Of a stretch of 39,268 nt of DNA, positions 32,326 through 39,040 are shown in pieces. Origin of the DNA: Akkermansia sp. (lineage in GTDB: Bacteria; Verrucomicrobiota; Verrucomicrobiia; Verrucomicrobiales; Akkermansiaceae). The stretch's first letter is position 1; each line of letters begins with the position of its first letter. Under the pieces are notes generated by a model that ran no database searches, was not told the DNA's origin, and worked only from the letters and a program-made list of their open reading frames with translations. The stretch spans positions 1 through 39,268 of the forward strand of contig JALFWB010000030.1 in assembly GCA_022787425.1 (NCBI GenBank), read 5' to 3'. The translations under genes and the position numbers were made by a program.

Positions 32326-34191
32326 TCAAAGTGTGGGGAGGTCGTGCCAGGGGATGCCTTGGCAGGAGGAGTAGAGGGGGTGGGACCAGAGGCGGCGGGC
32401 AAGAGAGGCGGGGGAGGAAATACCGAGGAGGAAGCGACGGAGCTGGGAGGTGCGGTCGAAGGAGGGGAGCTCCGCAGCGGGAAGGGAGGGCAAAACCGGC
32501 GTGGGCGCAGAGGGGCGGGTGGGAACGGAGCCGAGGCAGGCGGCGCAGTGTCCGCAGGCGGGCGCGGGGACACCCGGGGAGAAGTAATCCGCGAGGGCCG
32601 CATTGAGGCAAGAGGGCGAGGTAAGCATGGACAGAACCGCCTCCTGCCGCGCGAGGTCCGCCTCCCTCCGTCGGGCAAAGGAGGCAGAAAGCTCGGCAGC
32701 CAAGCGGCGGGCGTCCATGGTGTGGGCGTTCGGCCCCGGCACCAGCAGCAGGGTCTTGCGGCGCAGAGTAAGACTCCATTCCCCCGCGTCGCGGCATTCC
32801 TGCAGCTGCTGCATGGCCTCCGCATAGTCGCATTTCCAAGCCTCTGCGGCGTCCTCCACCTCGCCCTCCGGGTGCTCGGCCAACCAGCGCAGGCGCGCAG
32901 TCTCCTGCGGGTCACGGCCATCCAGAATAACCGGCAGCGGGAACAGCGGACGCACCTTATAAAAACGGTACCCCTCCCCCGCGCACTGCACGACCTCCGC
33001 CCGCAACAGACGCTCCAGGGCACGCTGCGGCACATCCTCCGCCACATCACAGGCCCCGCAAATCTCCCAGAAACACACGAGTCGCGGTACCGCCGGAAGC
33101 AACCAGCGCACACAGCGCAGCACACCCTCGGCATCCGGCTCTGCGGACCAAATTCTGTTGCAAGCCTCTACCTCATCGGCAGCATGCAGCAACACATGGC
33201 TGTACGCCGTCTCCCCGTCCCGCCCGGCGCGCCCACTCTCCTGCACATACGACTCCGGCGAGGCCGGCTCGTTGTAGTGCAGCACCGCCCGCACATCCGG
33301 CTTATCCACCCCCATACCGAAGGCGATGGTCGCCACAAGCACCGGCAACTCATTGCGCAGAAAAGCATCCTGCAGGCGCGCCCTCAGCTCCGCAGGCTGC
33401 CCGGCGTGATAACAAGCAGCCGACACCCCGTTCCGTGAGAGATCCGCCGCCACCTCCTCTGCTCCCTTGCGCGTGCGCGTGTAGACAATAGCCGGGGTAT
33501 GCCCCACCTGCCGCAGAAAACGCAGCGCTGACTCGGTCGGCGCCGCCGTAGCCTCCACCGTGCGCACAATGTTGGGGCGATACGGCGACAGCGCAACCAC
33601 CTGTTGCGGCGCAATACCGAACGCCGCGCAGAGGTCCTGCTGCACCCGAGGGGCCGCCGTAGCCGTCAGTGCCATCACACTGCGGAAACCGAAGCGCCCC
33701 GCCCAAGTCGGCAGCTTCAGGTAATCCGGTCGGAAACTGTGCCCCCACTCGGAGACGCAGTGCGCCTCATCCACCACCAGCAACTGCAGCGGGGCCACAC
33801 GCAGAGCCGGGGCCAGCATCGGGTGCTCAAGAGCCTCCGGGGCCAGAAACAGCAACCGCAGCTCCCCTGCTGCCACCAGCTCCGCCACACGCCGCCGCTC
33901 GTCCTCCGGCAGGGTGGAGTCGAAACGCGCCGTCGGCAGTCCCGTCCGCCGTAGGGCCTCCACCTGGTCGCGCATCAGCGCAATGAGCGGCGACACCACC
34001 ACAGACACCCCGCCCAGCAGCAGGGCCGCCGCTTGGTAGCACAGGCTCTTGCCGTGCCCCGTGGGCAACACCCCCAGCACCGGCAGCCCCGCCAAGGCCG
34101 CTGCTATCACCTCCCGCTGGCCGCTCCGCAGGGTCCGCTTGCCGAAAAACGCCAGCAGGCGCGCCTCGTCTTGCTCTGTCAATTTCGTCAT
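32326..34191 (-). CDS. recQ: RecQ-family ATP-dependent DNA helicase
   Basis: 621 residues from the ATG at 34191 (MTKLTEQDEARLLAFFG). Helicase motifs are complete: Walker A TGHGKS (44-49, an H in place of the usual G), DEAH with VVDEAHCVSEWGHSFRPDYLKL (~138), VMALTATA, YTRTRKGAEEVAADL, and ESGRAGRDGE. A zinc-binding element (SCLNAALADYF...CGHCAAC) lies far downstream, near residue 550, after an unusually long winged-helix-like region. No HRDC domain is visible; the C-terminus (FLLGISSPASLARRLWSHP...) is not recognised. It unwinds DNA 3' to 5' in recombination and repair. A TATACT lies only 11 nt before the ATG, with no good -35. Divergent from thrS. Confidence 0.88.
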   Translation of the reverse strand: MTKLTEQDEARLLAFFGKRTLRSGQREVIAAALAGLPVLGVLPTGHGKSLCYQAAALLLGGVSVVVSPLIALMRDQVEALRRTGLPTARFDSTLPEDERRRVAELVAAGELRLLFLAPEALEHPMLAPALRVAPLQLLVVDEAHCVSEWGHSFRPDYLKLPTWAGRFGFRSVMALTATAAPRVQQDLCAAFGIAPQQVVALSPYRPNIVRTVEATAAPTESALRFLRQVGHTPAIVYTRTRKGAEEVAADLSRNGVSAACYHAGQPAELRARLQDAFLRNELPVLVATIAFGMGVDKPDVRAVLHYNEPASPESYVQESGRAGRDGETAYSHVLLHAADEVEACNRIWSAEPDAEGVLRCVRWLLPAVPRLVCFWEICGACDVAEDVPQRALERLLRAEVVQCAGEGYRFYKVRPLFPLPVILDGRDPQETARLRWLAEHPEGEVEDAAEAWKCDYAEAMQQLQECRDAGEWSLTLRRKTLLLVPGPNAHTMDARRLAAELSASFARRREADLARQEAVLSMLTSPSCLNAALADYFSPGVPAPACGHCAACLGSVPTRPSAPTPVLPSLPAAELPSFDRTSQLRRFLLGISSPASLARRLWSHPLYSSCQGIPWHDLPTL

Positions 34192-34202
34192 GCGCTGCGC
34201 CC

Positions 34203-34208
34203 AGTATA
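34203..34208 (-). promoter_or_regulatory. Possible -10 element of recQ
   Basis: TATACT on the minus strand, 11 nt before the recQ ATG, without a recognisable -35. If used, the mRNA would be nearly leaderless. Confidence 0.3.
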
Positions 34209-34353
34209 CCGCACACGTCGACGCAATGCACGCCAAAAGCCCCGCAGGGCGCACATTCTGTGCGGGAAATTACGCATTTTGCGCACTCTTTGTGAAATTG
34301 TGCTTGAAATTCTGCGCGTTTTGGGGGATAGTAGAGTTTCCGAACACAAAGGT

Positions 34354-36279
34354 ATGTCAGAACACAAAGAACGCAAGACACTGGAAGAACGGAACCGTGC
34401 AAGCGAGCTGGAGCGCCTTCGGCACTCCTGTGCGCACGTTTGCGCGGCGGCCATCTGCCGACTGTGGCCCCAGGCCCAGCTGGCGGCCGGCCCTGCCGTG
34501 GAGAATGGGTTTTACTATGACATTGAGCTGGACCACAACATCACCACCGCCGAGTTTGCCGACATTGAGGCGGAGATGAAGAAGATTGTCAAGGAGAACC
34601 AGCCCTTTGAGCGAACGACCGTCACGCGCGAGGAAGCCCTGCGACTGGCCGAGAGCGGCGAGCTGGGCTCCATCGGCCCGCGCGATGTGGCCTCCAAGTT
34701 TAAAGTGGACCTCCTCAACCGCATTCCGGAGGGAGAGGAAATTTCCATCTACCGCAACGGCGACTTTACGGACCTGTGCGCCGGCCCGCATGTGCCCCGC
34801 ACGGGCAACTGCAAGGCCTTCAAGATCATGAGCGTGGCCTCCGCCTACTACCAGGGCAACGCCGCCGGCCCGCGCCTACAGCGCGTGTACGGCACCTGCT
34901 TCCCGAACCGCACTCAGTTGGATGAACACCTGCAGAGACTGGAGGAGGCCAAGAAGCGCGACCACCGTCGCTTGGGTCGCGAGATGGGGCTCTTTGCCAT
35001 CGATGAGATGGTGGGTCAGGGTCTTGTACTTTGGAAGCCCAAGGGTGCCATCGTGCGCCGCCAGCTCCAAGACTTCATCTTGGAGGAGCTGGATCGCATC
35101 GGTTATTCCCAGGTCTACACCCCCAATATCGGCAAGCTGGACCTCTACAAGACTTCCGGCCACTGGGAGCACTACAAGGAGAGCCAGTTCCCGCCCATTC
35201 CTGACCCGGATGACTTCAAGAAACTGCGCGATGAGAACGCCGGCTGCGCGGAGCTCTTCAATGCGATGGACCTTGGGACCATCAGCGGCTTCATGCTTAA
35301 GCCCATGAACTGCCCGCACCACATCCGCATCTACGCCAACGAGCCGCATTCCTATCGCGATCTGCCCGTGCGCTTGGCGGAGTTCGGTACCGTCTACCGC
35401 TGGGAGCAAAGCGGCGAGCTGGGCGGCATGACCCGCGTGCGCGGCTTTACGCAGGACGATGCCCACATCTTCTGCCGCCCGGATCAGATCAAGCAGGAGG
35501 TACAGCAGTGCATCGGCATTGTTAAACACATTCTCGGCACCCTGCAGATGACGGATTACCGTGTGCGCCTGTCCCTGCGTGATAAGGACTACACGGATGA
35601 AAAATACGTCGGTAGCATCGAGAACTGGAAGCTGGCAGAGACGGCACTGCGCGAGGTGCTGGCGGAGAACGGCTTTGACTTTACGGAGGCGGAGAATGAG
35701 GCCGCTTTCTATGGGCCGAAGATCGACTTTATCGTACGCGATGTCATCGGGCGTGATTGGCAGCTCGGCACCGTGCAGGTAGACTACAACCTGCCGGAGC
35801 GCTTTGAGCTGACCTACACCGGCGCAGACAATGAGCCGCACCGTCCTGTGATGATTCACCGCGCGCCGTTCGGCTCCATGGAGCGCTTCACCGGACTGCT
35901 CATCGAGCACTTCGCGGGCAAGTTCCCCACTTGGCTCGCACCGGAGCAGGTGCGCGTGCTGCCTATCTCTGACAAGGTGGCCGACTTCGCCGAGCAGCTG
36001 CGGCAGCGCCTAGCCAACGCGGGCGTGCGTGTGAAGCTGGATGATAAACCGGACAAGATCGGTGCGAAGATCCGCAACGCGCGTCTGGACCGCGTGCCCT
36101 ACATGCTCGTGGTCGGGCAGAGAGAGGCCGAGCAGGGCTGCGTGGCCGTGCGCCATCGCGACTTGGACCTGCTGGGCACCATGCCTGCAGAGGACTTCAT
36201 CGCGGCCGTCAAGCAGGAGATTGCAGCCCGCCTCGTCAAACCGACTCTCACCCCGGTACAAGCGCCGCAAGCAGACTGA
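34354..36279 (+). CDS. thrS: Threonyl-tRNA synthetase lacking the TGS domain
   Basis: 641 residues. It begins directly with the editing domain (RHSCAHV, residues 23-29; DLCAGPHVP) instead of the ~60-residue TGS domain found at the start of E. coli ThrRS. The class II core is intact, and the zinc ligands can be assigned as C320 (MNCPHH), H371 (DDAHIFC) and H502 (MIHRAPFGSMERF). An insertion of ~25 residues (PPIPDPDDFKKLRDENAGCAELFNA) before the zinc Cys makes up for the lost TGS length. The C-terminal anticodon-binding domain is normal. It charges tRNA-Thr and edits mischarged Ser-tRNA. A 10-bp direct repeat (GAACACAAAG at 34342 and 34360) brackets the start codon. Upstream of infC, as in many bacteria. 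Confidence 0.95.
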   Translation: MSEHKERKTLEERNRASELERLRHSCAHVCAAAICRLWPQAQLAAGPAVENGFYYDIELDHNITTAEFADIEAEMKKIVKENQPFERTTVTREEALRLAESGELGSIGPRDVASKFKVDLLNRIPEGEEISIYRNGDFTDLCAGPHVPRTGNCKAFKIMSVASAYYQGNAAGPRLQRVYGTCFPNRTQLDEHLQRLEEAKKRDHRRLGREMGLFAIDEMVGQGLVLWKPKGAIVRRQLQDFILEELDRIGYSQVYTPNIGKLDLYKTSGHWEHYKESQFPPIPDPDDFKKLRDENAGCAELFNAMDLGTISGFMLKPMNCPHHIRIYANEPHSYRDLPVRLAEFGTVYRWEQSGELGGMTRVRGFTQDDAHIFCRPDQIKQEVQQCIGIVKHILGTLQMTDYRVRLSLRDKDYTDEKYVGSIENWKLAETALREVLAENGFDFTEAENEAAFYGPKIDFIVRDVIGRDWQLGTVQVDYNLPERFELTYTGADNEPHRPVMIHRAPFGSMERFTGLLIEHFAGKFPTWLAPEQVRVLPISDKVADFAEQLRQRLANAGVRVKLDDKPDKIGAKIRNARLDRVPYMLVVGQREAEQGCVAVRHRDLDLLGTMPAEDFIAAVKQEIAARLVKPTLTPVQAPQAD

Positions 36280-36290
36280 TCCCCCCTTCC

Positions 36291-36321
36291 CGCCTGCGGT
36301 TGCACGGTGCAGCCGCAGGCG
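36291..36321 (+). promoter_or_regulatory. Long hairpin in the thrS-infC gap
   Basis: CGCCTGCGG/CCGCAGGCG, with inner TTGCA/TGCAG pairing and a CGG loop, makes an almost continuous 14-bp stem. No T-tract follows; infC begins 27 bp later. It could act as an attenuator, an RNase site or a translation control element for infC. Confidence 0.5.
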
Positions 36322-36348
36322 AAAGCCAAGAACTAAAGAAGACACAAC

Positions 36349-37014
36349 GTGCCAACACCACAAAATAATAACAACCAGGCCAATCGCAACAAAAACCTCC
36401 GCGATAAGGCCGCCAACAAAACCCAGCAACCCCGCGTCAATGACCGCATCCGCGCTCCGCGCGTGCGTGTCGTCAATGCCAAGGGTGAGCAGCTCGGCAT
36501 CCTCCCCACCCGTGAGGCCCTCGCTAAGGCTAAGGAGATCGGCCTCGATTTGGTAGAGGTCGCACCCAATGCAGACCCGCCCGTCTGCCGTGTCATCGAC
36601 TACGGTAAGTACAAGTACATGCAGGCCAAGCTCCAGAAGTCCAACAAGGCCAAGGTAACCCGCATGAAGGAGGTCATCATCCGCGTCGGTACCGATGTCA
36701 ATGACTACAATGTCAAGATGGCCCGCGCCGAGCAATTCTTGGATCACGGCCACAAGGTGCGCTTCCGCCTCCGCTTCCGCATGCGCGAGAATGCCCACAA
36801 AGAGCTCGGTTTGGAGAAGATGGCGCAAGTGCAGGAGGATCTCAAGACCATGGGCCAAGTGGACCAGGCAGCCAAGCTGGCCGGTAACACCGTGATCATG
36901 GTCATGGCTCCCCTGCCCGCCGCCCAGCGCGTCAAGAAGTTCAAGAAGTACGAGGAGGAGGGCTTCGATACCGAATCCGACGAATTCGACGCCAAGGACG
37001 ACGTGGAGGAATAA
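36349..37014 (+). CDS. infC: Translation initiation factor IF-3
   Basis: 221 residues against ~180 in E. coli. It starts at GTG (36349), consistent with the non-ATG starts that are common in infC. The first ~28 residues are Asn/Gln-rich (PTPQNNNNQANRNKN). The N-domain follows (RVNDRIRAPRVRVVNAKGEQLGILP... GLDLVEVAPNADPPVCRVIDYGKYKY), then the linker and C-domain (KEVIIRVGTDVNDYNVKMARAEQFLDHGHKVRFRLRFRMRE). The end is an acidic tail, KYEEEGFDTESDEFDAKDDVEE. IF-3 binds the small subunit and checks start codons. rpmI and rplT, which often follow infC, are absent here: a terminator follows instead. Confidence 0.95.
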   Translation: MPTPQNNNNQANRNKNLRDKAANKTQQPRVNDRIRAPRVRVVNAKGEQLGILPTREALAKAKEIGLDLVEVAPNADPPVCRVIDYGKYKYMQAKLQKSNKAKVTRMKEVIIRVGTDVNDYNVKMARAEQFLDHGHKVRFRLRFRMRENAHKELGLEKMAQVQEDLKTMGQVDQAAKLAGNTVIMVMAPLPAAQRVKKFKKYEEEGFDTESDEFDAKDDVEE

Positions 37015-37051
37015 ACACCCCGGTTCGCGACCTGACCGCAACCCCACTTTT

Positions 37052-37085
37052 CTGCCGGGCTCTCCCCAGACGCCCGGCAGCTTTG
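37052..37085 (+). terminator. Terminator of thrS-infC
   Basis: Perfect 9-bp stem CTGCCGGGC (37052-37060)/GCCCGGCAG (37072-37080) with an 11-nt loop, then CTTTGTG. Confidence 0.7.
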
Positions 37086-37147
37086 TGTACCGAGCGCCTC
37101 ACACTTTCGCTTAGGATATTGATGGAAGGGCAGATAGACATCGGCAC

Positions 37148-37279
37148 ATGAAGAAGTCGGAACTCCTCCTTTCAGTCGGCACCTCTCTGATGGGTGGCAT
37201 GTCAGACAAAGACATCTCCACCACCTTCCATATTGATTCAGATGTGGAAGCAGACGTGGAGGGAGGCTTGGACAAATGA
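37148..37279 (+). CDS. Possible 43-residue small ORF
   Basis: The reading frame MKKSELLLSVGTSLMGGMSD, then a stretch rich in Ser/Thr and Asp/Glu, ends EGGLDK. Its ATG overlaps the stop of a 9-codon frame (37122-37151) as ATGA. No good promoter or SD is visible, and it may be chance. It is listed because it lies beside the RiPP-like locus and has the size and side-chain make-up of a precursor peptide. No homology is claimed. Confidence 0.2.
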   Translation: MKKSELLLSVGTSLMGGMSDKDISTTFHIDSDVEADVEGGLDK

Positions 37280-37350
37280 ACCATAGAAGGCAATGCAGGA
37301 AGGGTTATTACTCCGGCAATGAATGATTGTCTTTTTTTCCAACTTTTCTG

Positions 37351-37440
37351 CTTGACTCAGCATTGGAAATGCACTCATCTTCGTTTTTTGCGTCTCGGCG
37401 GGGCAGAGTAGAGGGCAAATGCGCCCGGCGGGAATTTTTG
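37351..37440 (+). repeat. Direct repeat, copy A (~90 bp)
   Basis: About 86% identical over 90 bp to copy B at 38936-39024 and in the same orientation. Both hold CTTGAC, a GCATT-N3-AATGC palindrome (37360-37372), CTCGGCGGGGCAGAGTA, and end with GCGCCCGGCGGGAATTTTTG. The copies flank the RiPP-like locus; this one lies 40 bp beyond the ATP-grasp stop codon. Confidence 0.85.
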
Positions 37441-37480
37441 CCGGACAAGGCACTCGAAATCTCCAGCTGTTGCAGACGAT

Positions 37481-38413
37481 CTATTGCCGCAGCGGTGCCG
37501 GGTGGCGGTGATGTACCCGCATGATCTCATCGGCAATAGCAGTGAGCATGCCTCTCTTGTTTTGAATATCAATCCACCCGAACTGCCCGTTCGGATTGAG
37601 TTCGAGAAAGGTGAGCCCTTTGTCCGTACGCAGAAAATCCAACCGGGAGAAGGAAAAACCGGTCTCCTGCATCAAAGCACGAATTTTGTTCTGTTCATCG
37701 GGGGTGAGCTCGCATGGCTCCCAGTTGGCCCGCCCTTCTGCCATTGTCCTTCTGCTGTCCATGGTGGACATGTTCTCGCGTGACAAGGAAGAGGCGAACA
37801 TTTTGCCTGCAATGTAGGCAACGGTAACCTCCTCTGCACTATCGCCGCAGACCTGCAGAAACCAAGGATAACTCAGATCGAGGTGATCGGGGTTTACCTT
37901 GCTGACACAGAAGCAAGTCCCTGTGCCTGTCGGGGCTCCGGTATTGACCTTACACACAATGTCGGGGCCCAATTCGGGTGGGCAGGCATGCAGCATTTGC
38001 CAAGGCAAAACAGGGAAGTATCGCGAGGCCATGCGCATTTGCCTGGCCTTGTACCAGTTTCCTGTGGAAGACGGATGAATCAGGGCCAACTTGCCGCTTC
38101 CCATGGCTAGGTCTTTGATGGAGGCCCAAATGTTGAATACTTCTGCCCGCAACCATGACTCACCACTGCCCAGCGCCGGAACATCGATATACGGGGGATT
38201 GAACATCACCTTACGTTCGTAGACGGCACCGATTTCAGCCTCACAACAGTGTCTTCCCGAGGGGTCCGCAAGCTCGTACCCCGTGCTGTGCAGGCACCAA
38301 GTATAGTCTCTCCAAAGATCGATGTTGAAGCGAAAAACGTCTGCTCTCTCGGTGAGGTAAGGGAGAAGAATATCAGTGGTGACGTCGAGGCTGTTGCTGA
38401 GGAGCAGAATCAT
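37481..38413 (-). CDS. ATP-grasp ligase, graspetide-synthetase (MvdD) like RiPP maturase
   Basis: 310 residues. The pattern follows MvdC/MvdD-type peptide ligases. A diverged N-terminal domain contains FNPPYIDVPA and IHPSSTGNWYKARQMRMA (111-129, corresponding to the 'NP...K..ql..A' segment). DIVCKVNTG (K155) probably provides the central ATP lysine. WFLQVCGDSAEEVTVAYIAGKMFAS (184-208) follows. The Mg-binding tail is FSRLDFLRTDKGLTFLELNPNGQFGW (D259, E271, N273). Such enzymes activate Asp/Glu side chains of a precursor peptide and close omega-ester or omega-amide rings. It lies 68 bp after the putative precursor, separated by a hairpin. Other ATP-grasp chemistries, such as amino acid ligation, cannot be excluded. 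The enzyme itself is Cys-rich. No transporter or protease is nearby. Confidence 0.75.
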   Translation of the reverse strand: MILLLSNSLDVTTDILLPYLTERADVFRFNIDLWRDYTWCLHSTGYELADPSGRHCCEAEIGAVYERKVMFNPPYIDVPALGSGESWLRAEVFNIWASIKDLAMGSGKLALIHPSSTGNWYKARQMRMASRYFPVLPWQMLHACPPELGPDIVCKVNTGAPTGTGTCFCVSKVNPDHLDLSYPWFLQVCGDSAEEVTVAYIAGKMFASSLSRENMSTMDSRRTMAEGRANWEPCELTPDEQNKIRALMQETGFSFSRLDFLRTDKGLTFLELNPNGQFGWIDIQNKRGMLTAIADEIMRVHHRHPAPLRQ

Positions 38414-38428
38414 GAGCGGATAGGAAAT

Positions 38429-38458
38429 GCCTGCCGCCCAATGGGGTAGGCGGCAGGC
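38429..38458 (-). promoter_or_regulatory. Hairpin between precursor and maturase genes
   Basis: Perfect 10-bp stem GCCTGCCGCC/GGCGGCAGGC with a 10-nt loop, in the 68-bp gap. On the minus strand it is followed by ATTTCCTATCC, a poor T-tract. It shares its stem core with the terminators at 658 and 5411. A partial terminator or RNA stabiliser here would give more precursor than enzyme, as is usual in RiPP operons. Confidence 0.65.
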
Positions 38459-38481
38459 TTGCGTGAAAGTGCTGAACTAGG

Positions 38482-38706
38482 TCAGCAAATGTTCCAGTCG
38501 TCAACGCACTGAGCGCCATTCCCAAAGGGGATGGGGCAGAAGGAGGCCACGGCTGCGCTCTTCATATCCTCCTCGCTGAGGATGGGGGTGGCGTTCTGAG
38601 TCGCCCAGTTGTAGGCAGCGGGAGTCTCAGGCATGGGCGCGGCGTTGTCCGCCGGGGCGGCCATCATGAGCGGGGTCACGATGACGGATGCAATTTCTGT
38701 AATCAT
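38482..38706 (-). CDS. Putative RiPP precursor peptide
   Basis: 74 residues (starts MITEIASVIVTPLMMAAPAD). A leader-like part to ~50 contains an Ala/Pro-rich stretch and ILSEEDMKSAAV (42-53). The C-terminal core, SFCPIPFGNGAQCVDDWNIC (55-74), has three Cys (57, 67, 74), one of them the final residue, adjacent D69-D70, and Ser50, Ser55 and Lys49 as possible ring partners. Known graspetide cores (the microviridin TxKxPSD type or the TT...EE type) are not present. It is the only other gene in the ATP-grasp transcript and lies directly upstream of it. The promoter/operator at 38781-38812 gives a ~68-nt leader. Assignment as precursor rests on size, position and composition. Confidence 0.6.
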   Translation of the reverse strand: MITEIASVIVTPLMMAAPADNAAPMPETPAAYNWATQNATPILSEEDMKSAAVASFCPIPFGNGAQCVDDWNIC

Positions 38707-38780
38707 AATATACTGTGTGTGGGTTGAGTTGCCCGAATAAAGAGACAGTCCACTTGTCCTGCTCCCCTTCGGCTGAGAGA

Positions 38781-38812
38781 AGTATACAGCATTCCCAATG
38801 CAGAGGGAATGC
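38781..38812 (-). promoter_or_regulatory. Promoter and operator-like repeat of the RiPP-like locus
   Basis: On the minus strand, a good -10, TATACT (38786-38781), lacks a proper -35. In its place lies a perfect 8-bp inverted repeat, GCATTCCC-N8-GGGAATGC (38789-38812). This looks like an activator or repressor site. The inner GCATT-N3-AATGC palindrome (38789-38801) is the one found in both flanking direct repeats. Confidence 0.5.
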
Positions 38813-38935
38813 AGAGCGTTGATACTTAACGACTTAGGTCAAATTCGGCTCAAAAAGGGTGCAGGGGATGTCGAGAAGCAAGGAGTAGAAAATTCAAGAA
38901 AAATGCAGAAAAAAGCGGAATTTTTAGTTTTAAGG

Positions 38936-39024
38936 CTTGACCCAGCATTGGGAATGCACCCCTCCTCGACTTTTTATCTCGGCGGGGCAGAGTAGGAGGC
39001 AAATGCGCCCGGCGGGAATTTTTG
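38936..39024 (+). repeat. Direct repeat, copy B (~89 bp)
   Basis: Partner of 37351-37440. It lies directly downstream of the ISL3-type transposase fragment, so it may be the non-coding end of that element. It contains GCATTGGGAATGC (38945-38957) and ends GCGCCCGGCGGGAATTTTTG like copy A. Confidence 0.85.
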
Positions 39025-39040
39025 GGCACTCCGTCAGTTT

